A DNA stretch of 64,000 nt from an uncultured Pelagibacteraceae bacterium (GCA_902614055.1 CACMJX010000002.1:1-64000), one strand, 5' to 3'; counted from the first letter of the stretch, positions 21,515-33,781 are shown. The notes: generated from the letters alone by a model not told the origin. Program-made: numbers and translations.

Positions 21515-22838
21515 TTTCCTTTTCTAACAAATGTTGATCAACCAAGTATGGAATATTTTTTTGTTTTTTAACAACTGGATCAAATTTATTTCTCTCTAGT
21601 ATTTCATCTTTAAAATGTCTGATTAATCCTTGAACTGGCCAAGAGGAACCTTCACCAAATGCACAAATTGTATGACCTTCTATTTGTTTAGTTACATCAA
21701 AAAGCATATCCACTTCATCAGGAGTTGCCTCACCTGCTGCCATTCGTTCTAACATTCTCCACATCCATCCAGATCCTTCCCTACATGGTGTACACTGACC
21801 ACAACTTTCATGTTTATAAAATCTGGCTATTCTTGCCATACATTTAATAATATCTTGGTCATTATTAATCACAACAATACCAGCTGTCCCTAGTCCTGTT
21901 TTATTTTCAACACATTCATCAAAATCCATTTTCATATTGTCACAAATTTCTTTAGGTAACATTGGCATTGAAGAACCACCGGGTATTACTGCTTTGAGAT
22001 TGTCCCATCCACCAACGACACCACCAGCGTGGGTTTCAATTAATTCCTTAAGTGGAATTCCCATCTCTTCCTCAACATTACATGGGTTGTTGACATTTCC
22101 AGAAATACAATAAATTTTTGTTCCAGTGTTTTTAGGTCTTCCAAGTGAACTAAACCATTTTGCACCTCTTCTTAGAATTGTAGGAACAGCCGCAACAGTC
22201 TCAACATTATTAATTATAGTAGGACATCCATATAATCCAATTAAAGCTGGAAATGGTGGCTTTAATCTTGGTTGACCCTTTTTTCCTTCCAAACTCTCAA
22301 GTAGTGCAGTTTCTTCACCACAAATATAGGCACCAGCACCATAATGAATATAAATATCTAAATCCCATCCTGAATTTAAAGCATTTTTCCCAATTAAATT
22401 ATTTTTATAAGCTTCATCGATTGCAGTTTGAAGTTTTTGTCCCTCATTAAAATATTCACCTCTAATATAAATGTAACATTTATGGGCATTAACTGCGAAA
22501 GAAGCAATTAAGCATCCTTCTATTAATTTATGTGGTTCAAATCTTAATATATCTCTATCTTTACATGTTCCAGGCTCTGACTCATCAGCATTAATGACTA
22601 AATAATGAGGTCTAGATCCCACCTCTTTAGGTGCAAATGACCATTTTAAACCAGTTGGAAAACCAGCTCCACCACGCCCCCTAAGTTCAGAGGATTTAAC
22701 TTCATTGATTATCCATTCTCTTCCCTTTTCTAAAATATCTTTTGTTCCTTTCCAATCATTTCTTAATTTAGCAGACTCAATGTCTGCTCCACTGTCATTG
22801 TATAAATTTTGAAATATTCTATCTTCGTCTTTAAGCAT
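21507..22838 (-). CDS. nuoF: NADH-quinone oxidoreductase subunit F
   Basis: [47 protein letters not shown]. Confidence 0.98.
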   Translation of the reverse strand: MLKDEDRIFQNLYNDSGADIESAKLRNDWKGTKDILEKGREWIINEVKSSELRGRGGAGFPTGLKWSFAPKEVGSRPHYLVINADESEPGTCKDRDILRFEPHKLIEGCLIASFAVNAHKCYIYIRGEYFNEGQKLQTAIDEAYKNNLIGKNALNSGWDLDIYIHYGAGAYICGEETALLESLEGKKGQPRLKPPFPALIGLYGCPTIINNVETVAAVPTILRRGAKWFSSLGRPKNTGTKIYCISGNVNNPCNVEEEMGIPLKELIETHAGGVVGGWDNLKAVIPGGSSMPMLPKEICDNMKMDFDECVENKTGLGTAGIVVINNDQDIIKCMARIARFYKHESCGQCTPCREGSGWMWRMLERMAAGEATPDEVDMLFDVTKQIEGHTICAFGEGSSWPVQGLIRHFKDEILERNKFDPVVKKQKNIPYLVDQHLLEKENA

Positions 22839-23439
22839 TTTTGTTTCCTAATAAAGTTTTTCTATTGTTAACTGGTTCTGCATTTATTCTTCCTGAATAA
22901 GATCCTGGTTTTGGGGTTTTATTTTGGTATATCGTCTCAATTATTTCTTCGAGTTTTTTATCATTTAAATCTTCATAATAGTCCTCATTAACTTGCATCA
23001 TTGGGGCATTTACACATGCGCCAAGACATTCAACCTCCATCCAAGAAATTTTACCATCATCTGATAACACATTTTCTTTCTCAGATATTTTATTTTTGCA
23101 AACTTTTACTAAATCATACGCACCTCGAAGCATACAAGGTGTTGTTGTACAAATTTGAAAAAAATATTTACCAACTGGAGATAAATTATACATTGAATAA
23201 AAAGTTGCTACTTCATAAACCTTTATATAAGGCATGTGTAAAAATTTAGCTATATATTTCATTGCTTGTAACGGTATCCAATTATCATTTTGCCTTTGAG
23301 CTATATACAACAAAGCCATAACTGCGCTCTGTTGTTTCCCGTCAGGATAATTTGAAACTATTTTATTTGCGGCTTCCATACTTTTATCATTAAATATAAA
23401 AGTTTCAGGCTGTTTTTTGTGAATTTTTTTAACACTCAT
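22831..23439 (-). CDS. nuoE: NADH-quinone oxidoreductase subunit E
   Basis: Thioredoxin-like 2Fe-2[12 protein letters not shown] ... [21 protein letters not shown]. Confidence 0.97.
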   Translation of the reverse strand: MSVKKIHKKQPETFIFNDKSMEAANKIVSNYPDGKQQSAVMALLYIAQRQNDNWIPLQAMKYIAKFLHMPYIKVYEVATFYSMYNLSPVGKYFFQICTTTPCMLRGAYDLVKVCKNKISEKENVLSDDGKISWMEVECLGACVNAPMMQVNEDYYEDLNDKKLEEIIETIYQNKTPKPGSYSGRINAEPVNNRKTLLGNKNA

Positions 23440-24611
23440 CTATCAACCTCTCCAAAAACAATATCCATTGAACCCAATAAAGCAGGTACATCAGCAAGCA
23501 TATGACCTTTTATTAAATAATCCATAGCTTGAAGATGGGTAAATCCAGGAGCTCTGATTTTGCATTTGTATGGTTTGCTTGAGCCATCTGAAATTAGATA
23601 GACACCAAATTCTCCTTTTGGTGCCTCAACTGCTTTGTATATTTCATCTTTTTCAACCCTATATCCCTCTGTAAATAACTTAAAATGATGGATTAAAGCT
23701 TCCATAGACTGTTTAAGTTCCTTTTTTGGAGGAGGAGAAATCTTTCCATCTTCTGTTTTAATTGGTCCTTTTGGAATATTTGTTAAACACTGTTTAATAA
23801 TTTTTACGCTTTCTCTCATTTCTTCAATTCTGCAAAGATATCTGTCATAGCAATCTCCATTTTTTCCAACAGGAATTTTAAATTCTAAATCGTCATAACA
23901 ATCATAAGGTTGACTTCTTCTTAAATCCCAAGCTACACCAGAACCTCTTAGCATTACTCCTGAAAAAGAATAATCTAGCGCATCTTGTTTGGATACAATT
24001 CCTATATCTACATTTCTCTGTTTAAAAATTCTGTTATCGGTGAGTAAAGTTTCTAAATCATCAATAATCTTTGGAAATTTTTCACAAAATTCATTAATAT
24101 CACTTTCAAGGCCTGAAGGTAGATCTTTATGTACTCCACCAGCTCTAAAATAATTAGCATGCAACCTTGATCCAGACACCCTCTCATAAAATCCCATTAA
24201 TTTTTCTCGTTCCTCAAATCCCCATAAAGTTGGTGTTAACGCCCCAACATCCATCGCTTGTGTAGTTACATTCAATATGTGACTTAATATTCGACCTATT
24301 TCACAGAAAATAACTCTTATATATTTTGCTCTAGAAGGAACTTCGATTTTTAGAATTTTTTCTATAGCTAAAGCAAATGCATGCTCTTGATTCATTGGTG
24401 CCACATAATCCAAACGATCAAAATAAGGAACTGCTTGTATATATGTTTTGTTTTCTATTAACTTCTCAGTGCCTCGGTGCAATAATCCTATATGAGGATC
24501 AGCTTTCTCAACAACTTCTCCATCTAATTGAAGTATTAATCTTAAAACTCCATGTGCTGCAGGATGTTGTGGTCCAAAATTTAAATTTAGTGTTTTTTTT
24601 TCTTTTGCCAT
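23436..24611 (-). CDS. nuoD: NADH-quinone oxidoreductase subunit D
   Basis: [36 protein letters not shown]. Confidence 0.98.
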   Translation of the reverse strand: MAKEKKTLNLNFGPQHPAAHGVLRLILQLDGEVVEKADPHIGLLHRGTEKLIENKTYIQAVPYFDRLDYVAPMNQEHAFALAIEKILKIEVPSRAKYIRVIFCEIGRILSHILNVTTQAMDVGALTPTLWGFEEREKLMGFYERVSGSRLHANYFRAGGVHKDLPSGLESDINEFCEKFPKIIDDLETLLTDNRIFKQRNVDIGIVSKQDALDYSFSGVMLRGSGVAWDLRRSQPYDCYDDLEFKIPVGKNGDCYDRYLCRIEEMRESVKIIKQCLTNIPKGPIKTEDGKISPPPKKELKQSMEALIHHFKLFTEGYRVEKDEIYKAVEAPKGEFGVYLISDGSSKPYKCKIRAPGFTHLQAMDYLIKGHMLADVPALLGSMDIVFGEVDR

Positions 24612-25201
24612 TAACTTTTTTTAATTTCTTTAATATATTTTGTTCCTTCCCAGGGACTCTCATAATCAAAATTTCTGTAATTTTGTTCTAATTTAACAGG
24701 TTCATAGATCACTTTTTTTTGTTCTTCGCTATAACGAACCTCATTATGACCAGTGAGAGGAAAATCTTTTCTTAAAGGATGCCCGTCAAAGCCATAGTCG
24801 GTTAAAATTCTTCTTAAATCAGGATGATTTTTAAAGTTTAACCCATACATATCGAATACTTCTCGCTCCATCCAATTTGCAGCAGGAAATATAGAAGTTA
24901 ATGAGGAAATTACGTCGTTTTCTTTTATTGAATAATCAATAATTATTCTTTGATTATATTCATGACTTAATAATAAATAAACCATCTTAAATCTATTTTC
25001 ATTTTCAGGGTAATCTACAGCTGTAATTTCGATTAATTGCCTAAATTTAGTTTCTTTATTGGTCTTCAAAAAAGAAATAACATCTACCAATTCATCATGA
25101 TCTATGTTTATATAAATAGTTTCATGCTTTATAAATGAATTATTTATTTTAGATGTTAATTCGGAGTTTATAAACTTTTCCAAGTCCTCAAGATTTTTCA
25201 T
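24611..25201 (-). CDS. nuoC: NADH-quinone oxidoreductase subunit C
   Basis: [42 protein letters not shown]. Confidence 0.98.
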   Translation of the reverse strand: MKNLEDLEKFINSELTSKINNSFIKHETIYINIDHDELVDVISFLKTNKETKFRQLIEITAVDYPENENRFKMVYLLLSHEYNQRIIIDYSIKENDVISSLTSIFPAANWMEREVFDMYGLNFKNHPDLRRILTDYGFDGHPLRKDFPLTGHNEVRYSEEQKKVIYEPVKLEQNYRNFDYESPWEGTKYIKEIKKS

Positions 25202-25203
25202 TA

Positions 25204-25725
25204 TTATCTTTCTAAAGAACCTTTATTTCTAATTTTTTTCTGTAACTGTAAAATTCCATAAAGTAATGCTTCAGCTGACGGAGGGCATCCAGGGACATAT
25301 ACATCAACAGGTACCACTCGATCGCATCCTCTTACTACGGAATATGAATAATGATAATAGCCTCCACCATTTGCACAACTTCCCATAGATATTACATACC
25401 TAGGTTCAGGCATCTGGTCGTAAACCTTTCTTAATGCAGGAGCCATTTTATTTGTTAGCGTACCTGCTACTATCATGACATCTGATTGACGTGGCGATGC
25501 TCTCGGTGCTGCACCAAATCTTTCAAGATCATATCTTGGCATAGAAGTTTGCATCATTTCAACAGCACAACATGCTAATCCAAATGTCATCCAATGCAAT
25601 GAACCAGTTCTTGCCCAATTAACAAGATTGTCTAGTGATGTTGTTATAAAACCGTTGTCACTAAAGTCTTGAGCTAATTGTTTAAACTCTTCTGGAATAT
25701 CTTTTTTTCTATCTTGTAAATTCAT
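25204..25725 (-). CDS. nuoB: NADH-quinone oxidoreductase subunit B
   Basis: [11 protein letters not shown] ... [44 protein letters not shown]. Confidence 0.98.
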   Translation of the reverse strand: MNLQDRKKDIPEEFKQLAQDFSDNGFITTSLDNLVNWARTGSLHWMTFGLACCAVEMMQTSMPRYDLERFGAAPRASPRQSDVMIVAGTLTNKMAPALRKVYDQMPEPRYVISMGSCANGGGYYHYSYSVVRGCDRVVPVDVYVPGCPPSAEALLYGILQLQKKIRNKGSLER

Positions 25726-25726
25726 G

Positions 25727-26113
25727 TTATTCCCAGTCTAAAGCACCTTTTTTCCACTCGTAAATAAATCCAACAGTTAGAATAAATAAAAATAACATCA
25801 TAGAGTAGAATCCATATAAACCAATTTCACCAAGTGAGATCGCCCATGGGAATAAAAATGCAATTTCTAAATCAAATATTATAAATAATATTGCAACCAA
25901 ATAAAACCTGACATCAAATTCCATCCTTGAGTCATTGAAAGGTTCAAATCCACACTCATAGGCTGAAAGTTTCTCAGGATCAGGTTTGCTTGGAGCAGCG
26001 AGATAATTAATTGCTACAAAAGCAAGACTTAAGCCTAAGGCTATTATTAAGAATAATATTATCGGTAGATAATCTTTTAAAAATTCCGTAAGCATTTGAT
26101 TCCTATGTAACAA
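25727..26113 (-). CDS. nuoA: NADH-quinone oxidoreductase subunit A
   Basis: [32 protein letters not shown] motif. Confidence 0.97.
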   Translation of the reverse strand: MLHRNQMLTEFLKDYLPIILFLIIALGLSLAFVAINYLAAPSKPDPEKLSAYECGFEPFNDSRMEFDVRFYLVAILFIIFDLEIAFLFPWAISLGEIGLYGFYSMMLFLFILTVGFIYEWKKGALDWE

Positions 26114-26174
26114 CTATTATATCAACTAAAAGTGAAGATATGTCACATTTTTAAGCCTAGTTTTACTCGAATAA

Positions 26175-26251
26175 TGGCGGGAGTGAAGGGACTCGAACCC
26201 TCGGCCCCCTGCGTGACAGGCAGGTGCTCTAACCAACTGAGCTACACCCCC
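26175..26251 (-). tRNA. tRNA-Asp (anticodon GTC), CCA encoded
   Basis: Minus strand GGGGGTGTAGCTCAGTTGGTTAGAGCACCTGCCTGTCACGCAGGGGGCCGAGGGTTCGAGTCCCTTCACTCCCGCCA; cloverleaf with loop CTGTCAC. Confidence 0.97.
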
Positions 26252-26262
26252 ACAGGTGTAAA

Positions 26263-26338
26263 TGGTGGGTAGTAAAGGACTCGAACCTTTGACCCCCTCG
26301 GTGTAAACGAGATGCTCTACCAACTGAGCTAACCACCC
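26263..26338 (-). tRNA. tRNA-Val (anticodon TAC), CCA encoded
   Basis: Minus strand GGGTGGTTAGCTCAGTTGGTAGAGCATCTCGTTTACACCGAGGGGGTCAAAGGTTCGAGTCCTTTACTACCCACCA; anticodon loop TTTACAC. Confidence 0.97.
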
Positions 26339-26386
26339 AAAATCTTGGTACTATTACATCAACGGATTAATAAAGTAAATTGTTTA

Positions 26387-28774
26387 TTACTGAATACTAG
26401 CTTGAGATTTATCGTCCTTTTTACCCTCAGATATTTTATCTACTTCACTCCATTCAATAGGTTTTAGCTCTTTTGTAAGGGCAATTTTAAGCACTTCATC
26501 TGCTGTTTCTACTGGAATGATTTTAATATCTTCTCTTACCTTTTTTGGAATGTCTGCTAAATCTTTTTCGTTTTCTTTAGGTATTAATACTTTTTTAACA
26601 CCTGCTCTGTGTGCAGCTAATAATTTTTCTTTTAAACCACCGATTTGTAATACTTGTCCTGTAATTGTTACTTCACCAGTCATAGCAATCTCTCTGTTCA
26701 CAGGAATATTTGTGATTGATGATACTATAGATGTAACCATTGCTATACCAGCTGATGGTCCATCTTTAGGTGTAGCTCCTTCAGGGACATGGATGTGAAA
26801 ATCTTTTTTCTCAAAGAAAGGTGGAATTATACCATATTCCAAACTTTTTGATCTGACATATGATTTTGCAGCCTTAACCGACTCTTGCATGACATCACCA
26901 AGTTTACCTGTTATTTGCATTCTACCTTTGCCTGGCATATTAACAGTCTCGATTTTAAGAATTTCTCCGCCTACCTCAGTCCACGCTAGTCCTATTACTA
27001 TTCCAGTTTTATTTTTATCCTCTACTTCACCAAATTTGAATTTTTTAATTCCTAAAAAGTCTGGAATATTTTTATCGTTTACTTGGACCTTTTCAACTTC
27101 ACCACTTACTACTTTCTTAACAACTTTTCTTGTTACTTTAGAAAGTTCTCTTTCTAAATTTCTAACACCAGACTCCCTTGTATAACTTCTAATTATCTCT
27201 TTTATTGTTCCATCTTCTAAGTTCAGTTCACCCTCTTTCACTCCATTTTCTTTTACTTGTTTAGGTAACAAATACTTATTTGCAATATTTATCTTCTCAT
27301 CTTCTGTATATCCAGGAATTCTTATAACTTCCATTCTATCAAGAAGTGGTGGTAAAATGTTTAAAGTATTTGCTGTTGTTACAAACATTACATCAGACAA
27401 ATCATAATCAACTTCTAAATAGTGATCATTGAAAGCTGTATTCTGCTCAGGATCTAATGCTTCCAGTAAAGCTGATGATGGATCTCCTCTATAGTCGTTT
27501 CCAATTTTATCTACTTCGTCTAACAAAAATAAAGGATTTTTTGTGCCAGCTTTCTTCATCATTTGAATTATTTTTCCTGGTAAAGATCCAATGTATGTTC
27601 TTCTGTGACCTCTTATTTCAGCCTCATCTCTTACACCTCCTAACGACATTCTAATAAACTGCCTGTTAGTAGCTTTAGCTATAGATTTTCCAAGTGATGT
27701 TTTTCCAACTCCAGGGGGTCCAACTAAACATAAGATTGGTCCTTTAATCTTTTCCATTCTTTTTTGAACAGCTAGAAACTCAATAATTCTCTCTTTTACT
27801 TTTTCTAAACCAAAATGATCTTCATCTAATATTTTAAGACCTTTATTTAAATCGATATCAACATCATCTTTTTTAAACCACGGAAGATCAATCATCCAAT
27901 CCAAATAATTTCTAACAACTGTTGCTTCTGCAGACATGGGGCTCATATTTTTCAATTTTTTAAGCTCAGACATACATTTCTTTTCAACTTCTTTTGGCAT
28001 CTTAGCTTTTTGAATAGATTTTTTTAAATTAGTAGTCTCATCTTTGCCATCTTCAATTTCACCTAATTCTTTTTGGATAGCCTTTAGTTGTTCATTTAAA
28101 TAATATTCTCTCTGCGTTTTTTCCATTTGAGTTTTAACTCTACCTCTAATTCTTTTTTCTACACCAATAATACTTGTTTCACTTTCCATCATCTTAATAG
28201 CTGCATTTAATCTCTTCTTAACATCTAACGTTTCAAATATTTGTTGTTTCTCAGATATCGATGCATTTAGATTTGAAACAATATTATCTACAATTTTAGA
28301 TGGATCTTTTAATTGTTTAATGTTGTTAATAGTTTCTGATGAAATTTTTTTGTTAACTGAAGTCAACTTTTCCAATCTTCTTACAGCCGTAAGTGCTAGA
28401 GGTAGCAGATCTTCATCTTTGTTTAAAACATCTTTTTGATGTTCGTATGTACAAGTAATAAATTTTTCATCATCCTTAAAATCAATAATTTTGACTCTTT
28501 TAATTCCTTCAACTAAAACCTTAACCGTTCCGTCGGGAAGTTTTAAAAGTTGTAATATGTTGCTTTCACATCCATAAGAAAATACATCATTTTTTTTTGG
28601 ATCATCAACTTCAGAATTTTTTTGAGTAACTAAAATTATTTTTTTGTCACTTTTCATCACTTCATTTAAGGCTGTAATAGATTTGTCTCTTCCAACAAAT
28701 AGTGGAATAACCATGCTTGGAAAAACTACTATGTCTCTTAACGGTAATAAAGGTTGTGTTAATTTAATCTCCAT
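26387..28774 (-). CDS. lon: ATP-dependent protease Lon
   Basis: LPLRDIVVFPSMVIPLFVGR, GPPGVGKTSLGKSIA, PKDGPSAGIAM catalytic Ser. Confidence 0.98.
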   Translation of the reverse strand: MEIKLTQPLLPLRDIVVFPSMVIPLFVGRDKSITALNEVMKSDKKIILVTQKNSEVDDPKKNDVFSYGCESNILQLLKLPDGTVKVLVEGIKRVKIIDFKDDEKFITCTYEHQKDVLNKDEDLLPLALTAVRRLEKLTSVNKKISSETINNIKQLKDPSKIVDNIVSNLNASISEKQQIFETLDVKKRLNAAIKMMESETSIIGVEKRIRGRVKTQMEKTQREYYLNEQLKAIQKELGEIEDGKDETTNLKKSIQKAKMPKEVEKKCMSELKKLKNMSPMSAEATVVRNYLDWMIDLPWFKKDDVDIDLNKGLKILDEDHFGLEKVKERIIEFLAVQKRMEKIKGPILCLVGPPGVGKTSLGKSIAKATNRQFIRMSLGGVRDEAEIRGHRRTYIGSLPGKIIQMMKKAGTKNPLFLLDEVDKIGNDYRGDPSSALLEALDPEQNTAFNDHYLEVDYDLSDVMFVTTANTLNILPPLLDRMEVIRIPGYTEDEKINIANKYLLPKQVKENGVKEGELNLEDGTIKEIIRSYTRESGVRNLERELSKVTRKVVKKVVSGEVEKVQVNDKNIPDFLGIKKFKFGEVEDKNKTGIVIGLAWTEVGGEILKIETVNMPGKGRMQITGKLGDVMQESVKAAKSYVRSKSLEYGIIPPFFEKKDFHIHVPEGATPKDGPSAGIAMVTSIVSSITNIPVNREIAMTGEVTITGQVLQIGGLKEKLLAAHRAGVKKVLIPKENEKDLADIPKKVREDIKIIPVETADEVLKIALTKELKPIEWSEVDKISEGKKDDKSQASIQ

Positions 28775-28836
28775 ACCCTTAAATATGGATATTATATTTT
28801 ATAATGCAATAGGAAACTTTTGTTTATTAACTCTTA

Positions 28837-30096
28837 TTAAGCCGCAGAAGTCTTTTCTGTTTTTGATTTGTTCTTCGTATGAACTATAATTGGCTGGGTG
28901 GTACCCTTAGTTGCTCCACCATCAATAATAACTTCTTCAATGTTATCCTGACCCGGAAGGTCAAACATAGTTTTAAGTAATAAATTTTCTAATATTGATC
29001 TTAATCCTCTGGCTCCAGTTTTCTTACTTATAGCTTTGTTAGCAATATCTTTAACCGCCTGATCTTTAAATGTTAATTTTACACCTTCTAATCTAAATAG
29101 TTCTTGGTATTGTTTAATTAAAGAATTTTTTGGTTCTTGTAAAATTTTTACTAAAGATTTTTCATCTAAATCTTCTAGTGTTGCCGTAATTGGTAATCTA
29201 CCAATAAATTCAGGAATCAGACCGTATCTTAATAAATCTTCTGGCTCTAAGTTTTTCATCCATTCTCCAGTTTTTTTGTCTTCTAGGGTTTTTACTTCTG
29301 CTCCAAATCCGATAGAGGACCCTTTGTCTCTTTGAGATATTATTTTATCTAGACCAGCAAAAGCTCCTCCACAAATAAATAGTATATTGGTTGTGTCTAC
29401 TTGTAGAAATTCTTGTTGGGGATGTTTTCTTCCTCCTTGAGGAGGAACACTCGCAACTGTTCCTTCCATAATTTTTAATAAGGCTTGTTGAACTCCTTCA
29501 CCAGATACATCTCTAGTGATGGATGGATTTTCTGATTTTCTACTAATTTTGTCAACCTCATCTATGTAAACAATACCTCTTTGAGCTTTTTCTACATTAT
29601 AATCTGCTGCTTGTAATAATTTTAAAATTATATTCTCAACATCTTCACCTACGTAACCAGCTTCAGTTAATGTTGTTGCATCAGCCATTGTAAAAGGTAC
29701 ATCAAGTATTCTAGCAAGGGTTTGAGCTAATAAAGTTTTTCCACATCCAGTTGGCCCTACCAACATAATGTTCGATTTTGACAACTCAACCGTTTTACTA
29801 GTTTTATTTTCGTAGTTTAATCTTTTATAATGATTGTGGACTGCAACTGATAAAACTTTTTTAGCATGAGATTGTCCGATCACATAATCATCTAGTACTT
29901 TGCATATTTCTTTTGGCAAAGGTAAGCCATCTTGGTGTTTTACAAAATTATCTTTGCTTTCTTCTTTTATGATGTCCATACAAAGCTCAACACATTCATC
30001 GCAAATGAATACAGTAGGTCCTGCAATTAGCTTTCTAACTTCGTGCTGGCTCTTGCCACAAAAAGAACAGTAAAGAATATTTTTATTATTGCTCAT
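28837..30096 (-). CDS. clpX: ATP-dependent Clp protease ATP-binding subunit ClpX
   Basis: Zinc finger [33 protein letters not shown]. Confidence 0.98.
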   Translation of the reverse strand: MSNNKNILYCSFCGKSQHEVRKLIAGPTVFICDECVELCMDIIKEESKDNFVKHQDGLPLPKEICKVLDDYVIGQSHAKKVLSVAVHNHYKRLNYENKTSKTVELSKSNIMLVGPTGCGKTLLAQTLARILDVPFTMADATTLTEAGYVGEDVENIILKLLQAADYNVEKAQRGIVYIDEVDKISRKSENPSITRDVSGEGVQQALLKIMEGTVASVPPQGGRKHPQQEFLQVDTTNILFICGGAFAGLDKIISQRDKGSSIGFGAEVKTLEDKKTGEWMKNLEPEDLLRYGLIPEFIGRLPITATLEDLDEKSLVKILQEPKNSLIKQYQELFRLEGVKLTFKDQAVKDIANKAISKKTGARGLRSILENLLLKTMFDLPGQDNIEEVIIDGGATKGTTQPIIVHTKNKSKTEKTSAA

Positions 30097-30184
30097 ATTT
30101 TTTTATTCGAATCAATTTTAATACTTTAATACATATGATGTAAAGTAATCAAGTATAGGTTGTGGACAAACTATATGTTGTGAC

Positions 30185-30796
30185 CTATTCTCTTTTTTCT
30201 ACCACTTTATCTATCAGACCAAAACTTTTTGCATTATCAGGAGTCATAAAATTATCTCTTTCTAATGCTGATTTAATTTCATCAACTGATTTTCCAGTAT
30301 GTTTTGAGTAAATTTCATTTAATCTTTTCTTTAGAGATAAAACTTCTTTAGCGTGAATTTCAATATCTGTGGCTTGTCCTTGAAAACCAGCAGAAGGTTG
30401 ATGAACCATTATTCTTGAATTTGGTAATGAGAATCTTTTTCCTTTTGCGCCAGCTGCAAGTAAAAATGAGCCCATGCTTGCTGCTTGACCTATACACAAA
30501 GTACTTATTTCTGGTTTAATATATTGCATTGTATCATAAATACCAAGTCCAGCTGTTACAAGTCCTCCAGGACTATTTATATATAAAGAAATTTCTTTCT
30601 TAGGATCTTCTGATTCTAAAAATAATAATTGAGCAGTAACTAATGATGCAACTGTGTCATTTATAGGACCAACTACAAATACAATTCTCTCTTTAAGCAA
30701 TCTTGAATAAATGTCATATGCTCTTTCTCCTCTACTAGATTGTTCAACAACCATAGGGATTAGAGTGTTTAATTGTTCTGGAATTTTAATAGTCAT
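30185..30796 (-). CDS. clpP: ATP-dependent Clp protease proteolytic subunit
   Basis: [51 protein letters not shown]. Confidence 0.98.
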   Translation of the reverse strand: MTIKIPEQLNTLIPMVVEQSSRGERAYDIYSRLLKERIVFVVGPINDTVASLVTAQLLFLESEDPKKEISLYINSPGGLVTAGLGIYDTMQYIKPEISTLCIGQAASMGSFLLAAGAKGKRFSLPNSRIMVHQPSAGFQGQATDIEIHAKEVLSLKKRLNEIYSKHTGKSVDEIKSALERDNFMTPDNAKSFGLIDKVVEKRE

Positions 30797-30828
30797 AATC
30801 GAATCGATTAATCTTATACAACTTGTGA

Positions 30829-32286
30829 TTACTTTTTGCTAACCTTTTTTGTTTTTTTAGATTTTGATCCAAGGGTTTTAGTTTTTTTTGGTTCTTTTGA
30901 TTTTGTTTTTACTTCCTTTTTTTTTGGTTCCGTTTTTTTCTTATTTTTTTCATCATCATCTTTTTTAGCAAGTTTAGCTTGCTCCTTAATATTTTTTTCG
31001 TTTTCTTGTTTTAGAATTTTCTCAGCTTCTTCTTTGGTAATTTCTTTTTTGGTAGTTTTTGCTTTTTTCCTAATTTCTTCAATTATTTTTTCTTCGTAAA
31101 TTTGTCCTCTTAAACTATCTATGGCTGCAGGATTCTGTTCATAATAATCTTTAACAATCTTCTCTTGACCTGGCATCATTCTAAATTGTTTTTGTATTTC
31201 AACATTAATTTCTTCCTGAGACACATTAATTTTATTTTCCTCACCAAAAGCATTTAAGATTAATCCAGTTTTAATTCTTTTTTTAGCTTGTTCTTCTAAT
31301 GATCTTTGGTTCTTTTTAATTTCATCTTCCTTCATTCCTTGAGATAAAATTTTTACTTCCTGTTCAATTAAATTACCAGGTAATTGATCTAATTTTTCTT
31401 TCTCTATTTGCTCAAGAATACTTTTCTTTGTAATCATGGCTAATGAATTTTTATATTCATCATTAATTTGTTTTGAAATAAGTTCTTTTAAATCTGCTAA
31501 ATCTTTTGCACCCATATTTTTAGCAAAATCATCATTAATTTTTACTTCTTCTGGAATTCTTACTGCTGTAATCTTACATTCAAAAACAGCGCTTTTGTTA
31601 ATGAGATCTTTTTCAGGAAAATTTTCAGGTAGATTTACTTTTACATTTTTTGTATCACCTGATTTGACGCCTTCTAATTGTTTATCAAAACCTTTAATAA
31701 ATAAATCTTTTCCAAGCACTAATTGAGTATTTTTGCCCTCGTTACCCTTAAATTCTTTGCCGTCAATAGTTCCTTTATAATCAAAAATCACAAGATCATT
31801 CATTTTTGAACTATAATTTGTTTCTGCATCTTTAAAATTGTTTTGATTTTTTGCAATTTCACTAATTCTTTTATCTGTTTCTTTTGGATCAATTTTTACA
31901 ACATACTCATCTACTTTAATTGAGCTTAGTCCTTTGGCGGAAACCTCAGGTAGCTCAGTAACTGATATAATGTATTCTAAATCTTTATCTTCACCAAAAG
32001 ACTTTAAATCTATTTTAGGTTGTCCCGCAGGTTTTATTTTATTTTCCTCTAGTGCTTTTGTTGTTGTATCTTTTAACAACTTATCAATTACTTCACCGTA
32101 GACAGCTTTACCAAATTGTCTTTTTAATATTTCGGTAGGTACCTTGCCAGGTCTGAAACCTTTTATTACAACATCTTTTCTTATTTCTTCATATTTCTCA
32201 TCCATAAAGCCTGAGATTGTTTTTTTATCTACGAATACTTTTAGATCTTTTTCTAAACCTTTTTTATTTTCTATTGTTACTTTCAT
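30829..32286 (-). CDS. tig: Trigger factor with lysine-rich C-terminal extension
   Basis: [19 protein letters not shown] ribosome-binding motif, PPIase domain, upstream of clpP. Confidence 0.95.
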   Translation of the reverse strand: MKVTIENKKGLEKDLKVFVDKKTISGFMDEKYEEIRKDVVIKGFRPGKVPTEILKRQFGKAVYGEVIDKLLKDTTTKALEENKIKPAGQPKIDLKSFGEDKDLEYIISVTELPEVSAKGLSSIKVDEYVVKIDPKETDKRISEIAKNQNNFKDAETNYSSKMNDLVIFDYKGTIDGKEFKGNEGKNTQLVLGKDLFIKGFDKQLEGVKSGDTKNVKVNLPENFPEKDLINKSAVFECKITAVRIPEEVKINDDFAKNMGAKDLADLKELISKQINDEYKNSLAMITKKSILEQIEKEKLDQLPGNLIEQEVKILSQGMKEDEIKKNQRSLEEQAKKRIKTGLILNAFGEENKINVSQEEINVEIQKQFRMMPGQEKIVKDYYEQNPAAIDSLRGQIYEEKIIEEIRKKAKTTKKEITKEEAEKILKQENEKNIKEQAKLAKKDDDEKNKKKTEPKKKEVKTKSKEPKKTKTLGSKSKKTKKVSKK

Positions 32287-32296
32287 ATTCTATTTA

Positions 32297-32381
32297 TGGT
32301 AGGCGAGAAAGGACTCGAACCTTCACAGCTTGCACTATTGGTTCCTAAGACCAACGCGTCTACCAATTCCGCCACTCGCCC
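32297..32381 (-). tRNA. tRNA-Leu (anticodon TAG), CCA encoded
   Basis: Minus strand GGGCGAGTGGCGGAATTGGTAGACGCGTTGGTCTTAGGAACCAATAGTGCAAGCTGTGAAGGTTCGAGTCCTTTCTCGCCTACCA; anticodon loop CTTAGGA, long variable arm. Confidence 0.96.
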
Positions 32382-32462
32382 AAATTTATGCTGTTTTATA
32401 TAGTATTGATCTAATTTGTCCAATCAGAATAATAGTGTAAAAGGATATAAATATATAAAAAA

Positions 32463-32720
32463 ATGATAGTTTCACCGTGTATAAGCATTTGCAAAATGGA
32501 TCCTGTAACTGGATACTGTTATGGCTGTGGAAGAAATAATCAAGAAAAGAAGATTTGGAAAGACCAAAATACTAAGGATGAGTGGAAAAAACAAAATTTA
32601 GAAGATATTCAGAAGAGAATGCAAGGATGGCAGCTACAGAGTTTCAAGGAATCTTATGAACATAAAAAAAATAACGGAATGTCGTTATTTAAAAAGAAGC
32701 AACTAAATGACTCAAACTAG
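32463..32720 (+). CDS. DUF1289-family Cys-rich small protein
   Basis: SPCISICKMDPVTGYCYGCGRNNQEKKIW matches the DUF1289 CxxxCxxd...GxCxGCxR pattern. Confidence 0.85.
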   Translation: MIVSPCISICKMDPVTGYCYGCGRNNQEKKIWKDQNTKDEWKKQNLEDIQKRMQGWQLQSFKESYEHKKNNGMSLFKKKQLNDSN

Positions 32721-32877
32721 ATTAGTAGTAATAATTTATATAATTGGAATTCTTATTGGAGCATTTTTTTTTGATTTGTGGGGTGCTGAAACGAGTGCTG
32801 TAAAAAGTTTAGCAGCAATGTTTTGGACAGCATTATTGCTTATAGCTATTGTATTTGCTGATAAAAAAAAGGAATAA
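32707..32877 (+). CDS. Small (56 aa) two-helix membrane protein, hypothetical
   Basis: ATG at 32707, TAA 32875-32877: MTQTRLVVIIYIIGILIGAFFFDLWGAETSAVKSLAAMFWTALLLIAIVFADKKKE. Overlaps the end of the DUF1289 gene by 14 bp; below the length cutoff of the ORF track. Confidence 0.65.
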   Translation: MTQTRLVVIIYIIGILIGAFFFDLWGAETSAVKSLAAMFWTALLLIAIVFADKKKE

Positions 32878-33738
32878 TTAATCTTTTTGTATTAGTTCAC
32901 TTATAAATAAATCTCCATTACCGTCTTCTACTGCTTTTTTGTAAAAAGATTTTTTTACATCAGCTAATTTTTCTGCATTACCTAAATCTTTTAGCATTTC
33001 ATGGATATAAGTAAGATCTTTTAAGGTATTGGAAGTTGAAAATTTAAATCCAGTATAATCATCTTTAAGCACATTATCAAAAATTCTATTTAAAGCTGTT
33101 GAGTTTCCAGATCCTAATTTTGCTACTGCAAAAAGTTTTTCTAAATCAATATCTAATTTTTTTGCGCTCTTGATGAATTCAATAACATTTGTAGCGGTAC
33201 CGAGTGACAAAAAATTATTTAATAACTTTGACTTTGCGCCTTTACCCACTTCTCCAAAATGGAAATAATCTTTACAAAAAGTTTTTAAATAAACTTCAGA
33301 TTTTTTAAAATTTTCCTCTGACGCTCCAACAATACCTCCACAAACACCTTCTTCTGCTTGAACGGGACCTCCCATCACAGGGCATTCAATATAGTTAATT
33401 TTTTGTTTTGAAAAAACCTGTTCCATTTGAATAGATCCATTTTGGTTATGTGTTGTAACATCAATAATTAATGTGTTATCTTTTAGTAAAGTTGAGACTT
33501 TTTCAGCAATACTTAGGGCGATTGGTGTATTAGTTACACAAAGAAATAATGCATCTAAATTTTTTTCACACAATTCATTGTAAGATTTTACCTCAATAGC
33601 ACCTTCACTTACAATCTTATCTATCGGTACCCTTTTTTTGTTTGCAATAACAAATAAGTTATTTCCTTTTTTTAAAATATTTTTGGCTATCCCATAACCC
33701 ATATAACCAACACCAATAAAACCTACATTCATAATCAA
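32878..33738 (-). CDS. NAD(P)-dependent beta-hydroxyacid dehydrogenase (3-hydroxyisobutyrate dehydrogenase family)
   Basis: GFIGVGYMGYGIAKNIL Rossmann; CPVMGGPVQAEEG; KLLNNFLSLGT. Confidence 0.85.
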   Translation of the reverse strand: MIMNVGFIGVGYMGYGIAKNILKKGNNLFVIANKKRVPIDKIVSEGAIEVKSYNELCEKNLDALFLCVTNTPIALSIAEKVSTLLKDNTLIIDVTTHNQNGSIQMEQVFSKQKINYIECPVMGGPVQAEEGVCGGIVGASEENFKKSEVYLKTFCKDYFHFGEVGKGAKSKLLNNFLSLGTATNVIEFIKSAKKLDIDLEKLFAVAKLGSGNSTALNRIFDNVLKDDYTGFKFSTSNTLKDLTYIHEMLKDLGNAEKLADVKKSFYKKAVEDGNGDLFISELIQKD

Positions 33739-33781
33739 AGTTAATTATAGTATAAGACTTAGAGATTAAAAATTAATATTT

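Noticed and set aside
12230-26113. Possible insertion or unusual gene inside the nuo operon
   Set aside because: All 14 nuo genes are present in canonical order with minimal spacing; no extra ORFs.
26126-26323. Minus-strand 65-aa ORF MVEHLVYTEGVKGSSPLLPTIYTCGGVAQLVRAPACHAGGRGFESLHSRH
   Set aside because: It is the translated tRNA-Val/tRNA-Asp pair, a classic spurious ORF.
30097-30184. Possible heat-shock-type promoter upstream of clpX
   Set aside because: TTGATT and TATTAA-like elements are present, but spacing fits neither sigma70 nor sigma32 convincingly in such an AT-rich gap.
30897-30990. Low-complexity lysine-codon run looked like a tandem repeat
   Set aside because: It is in-frame coding for the trigger factor tail with no regular repeat unit; listed as a protein feature only.
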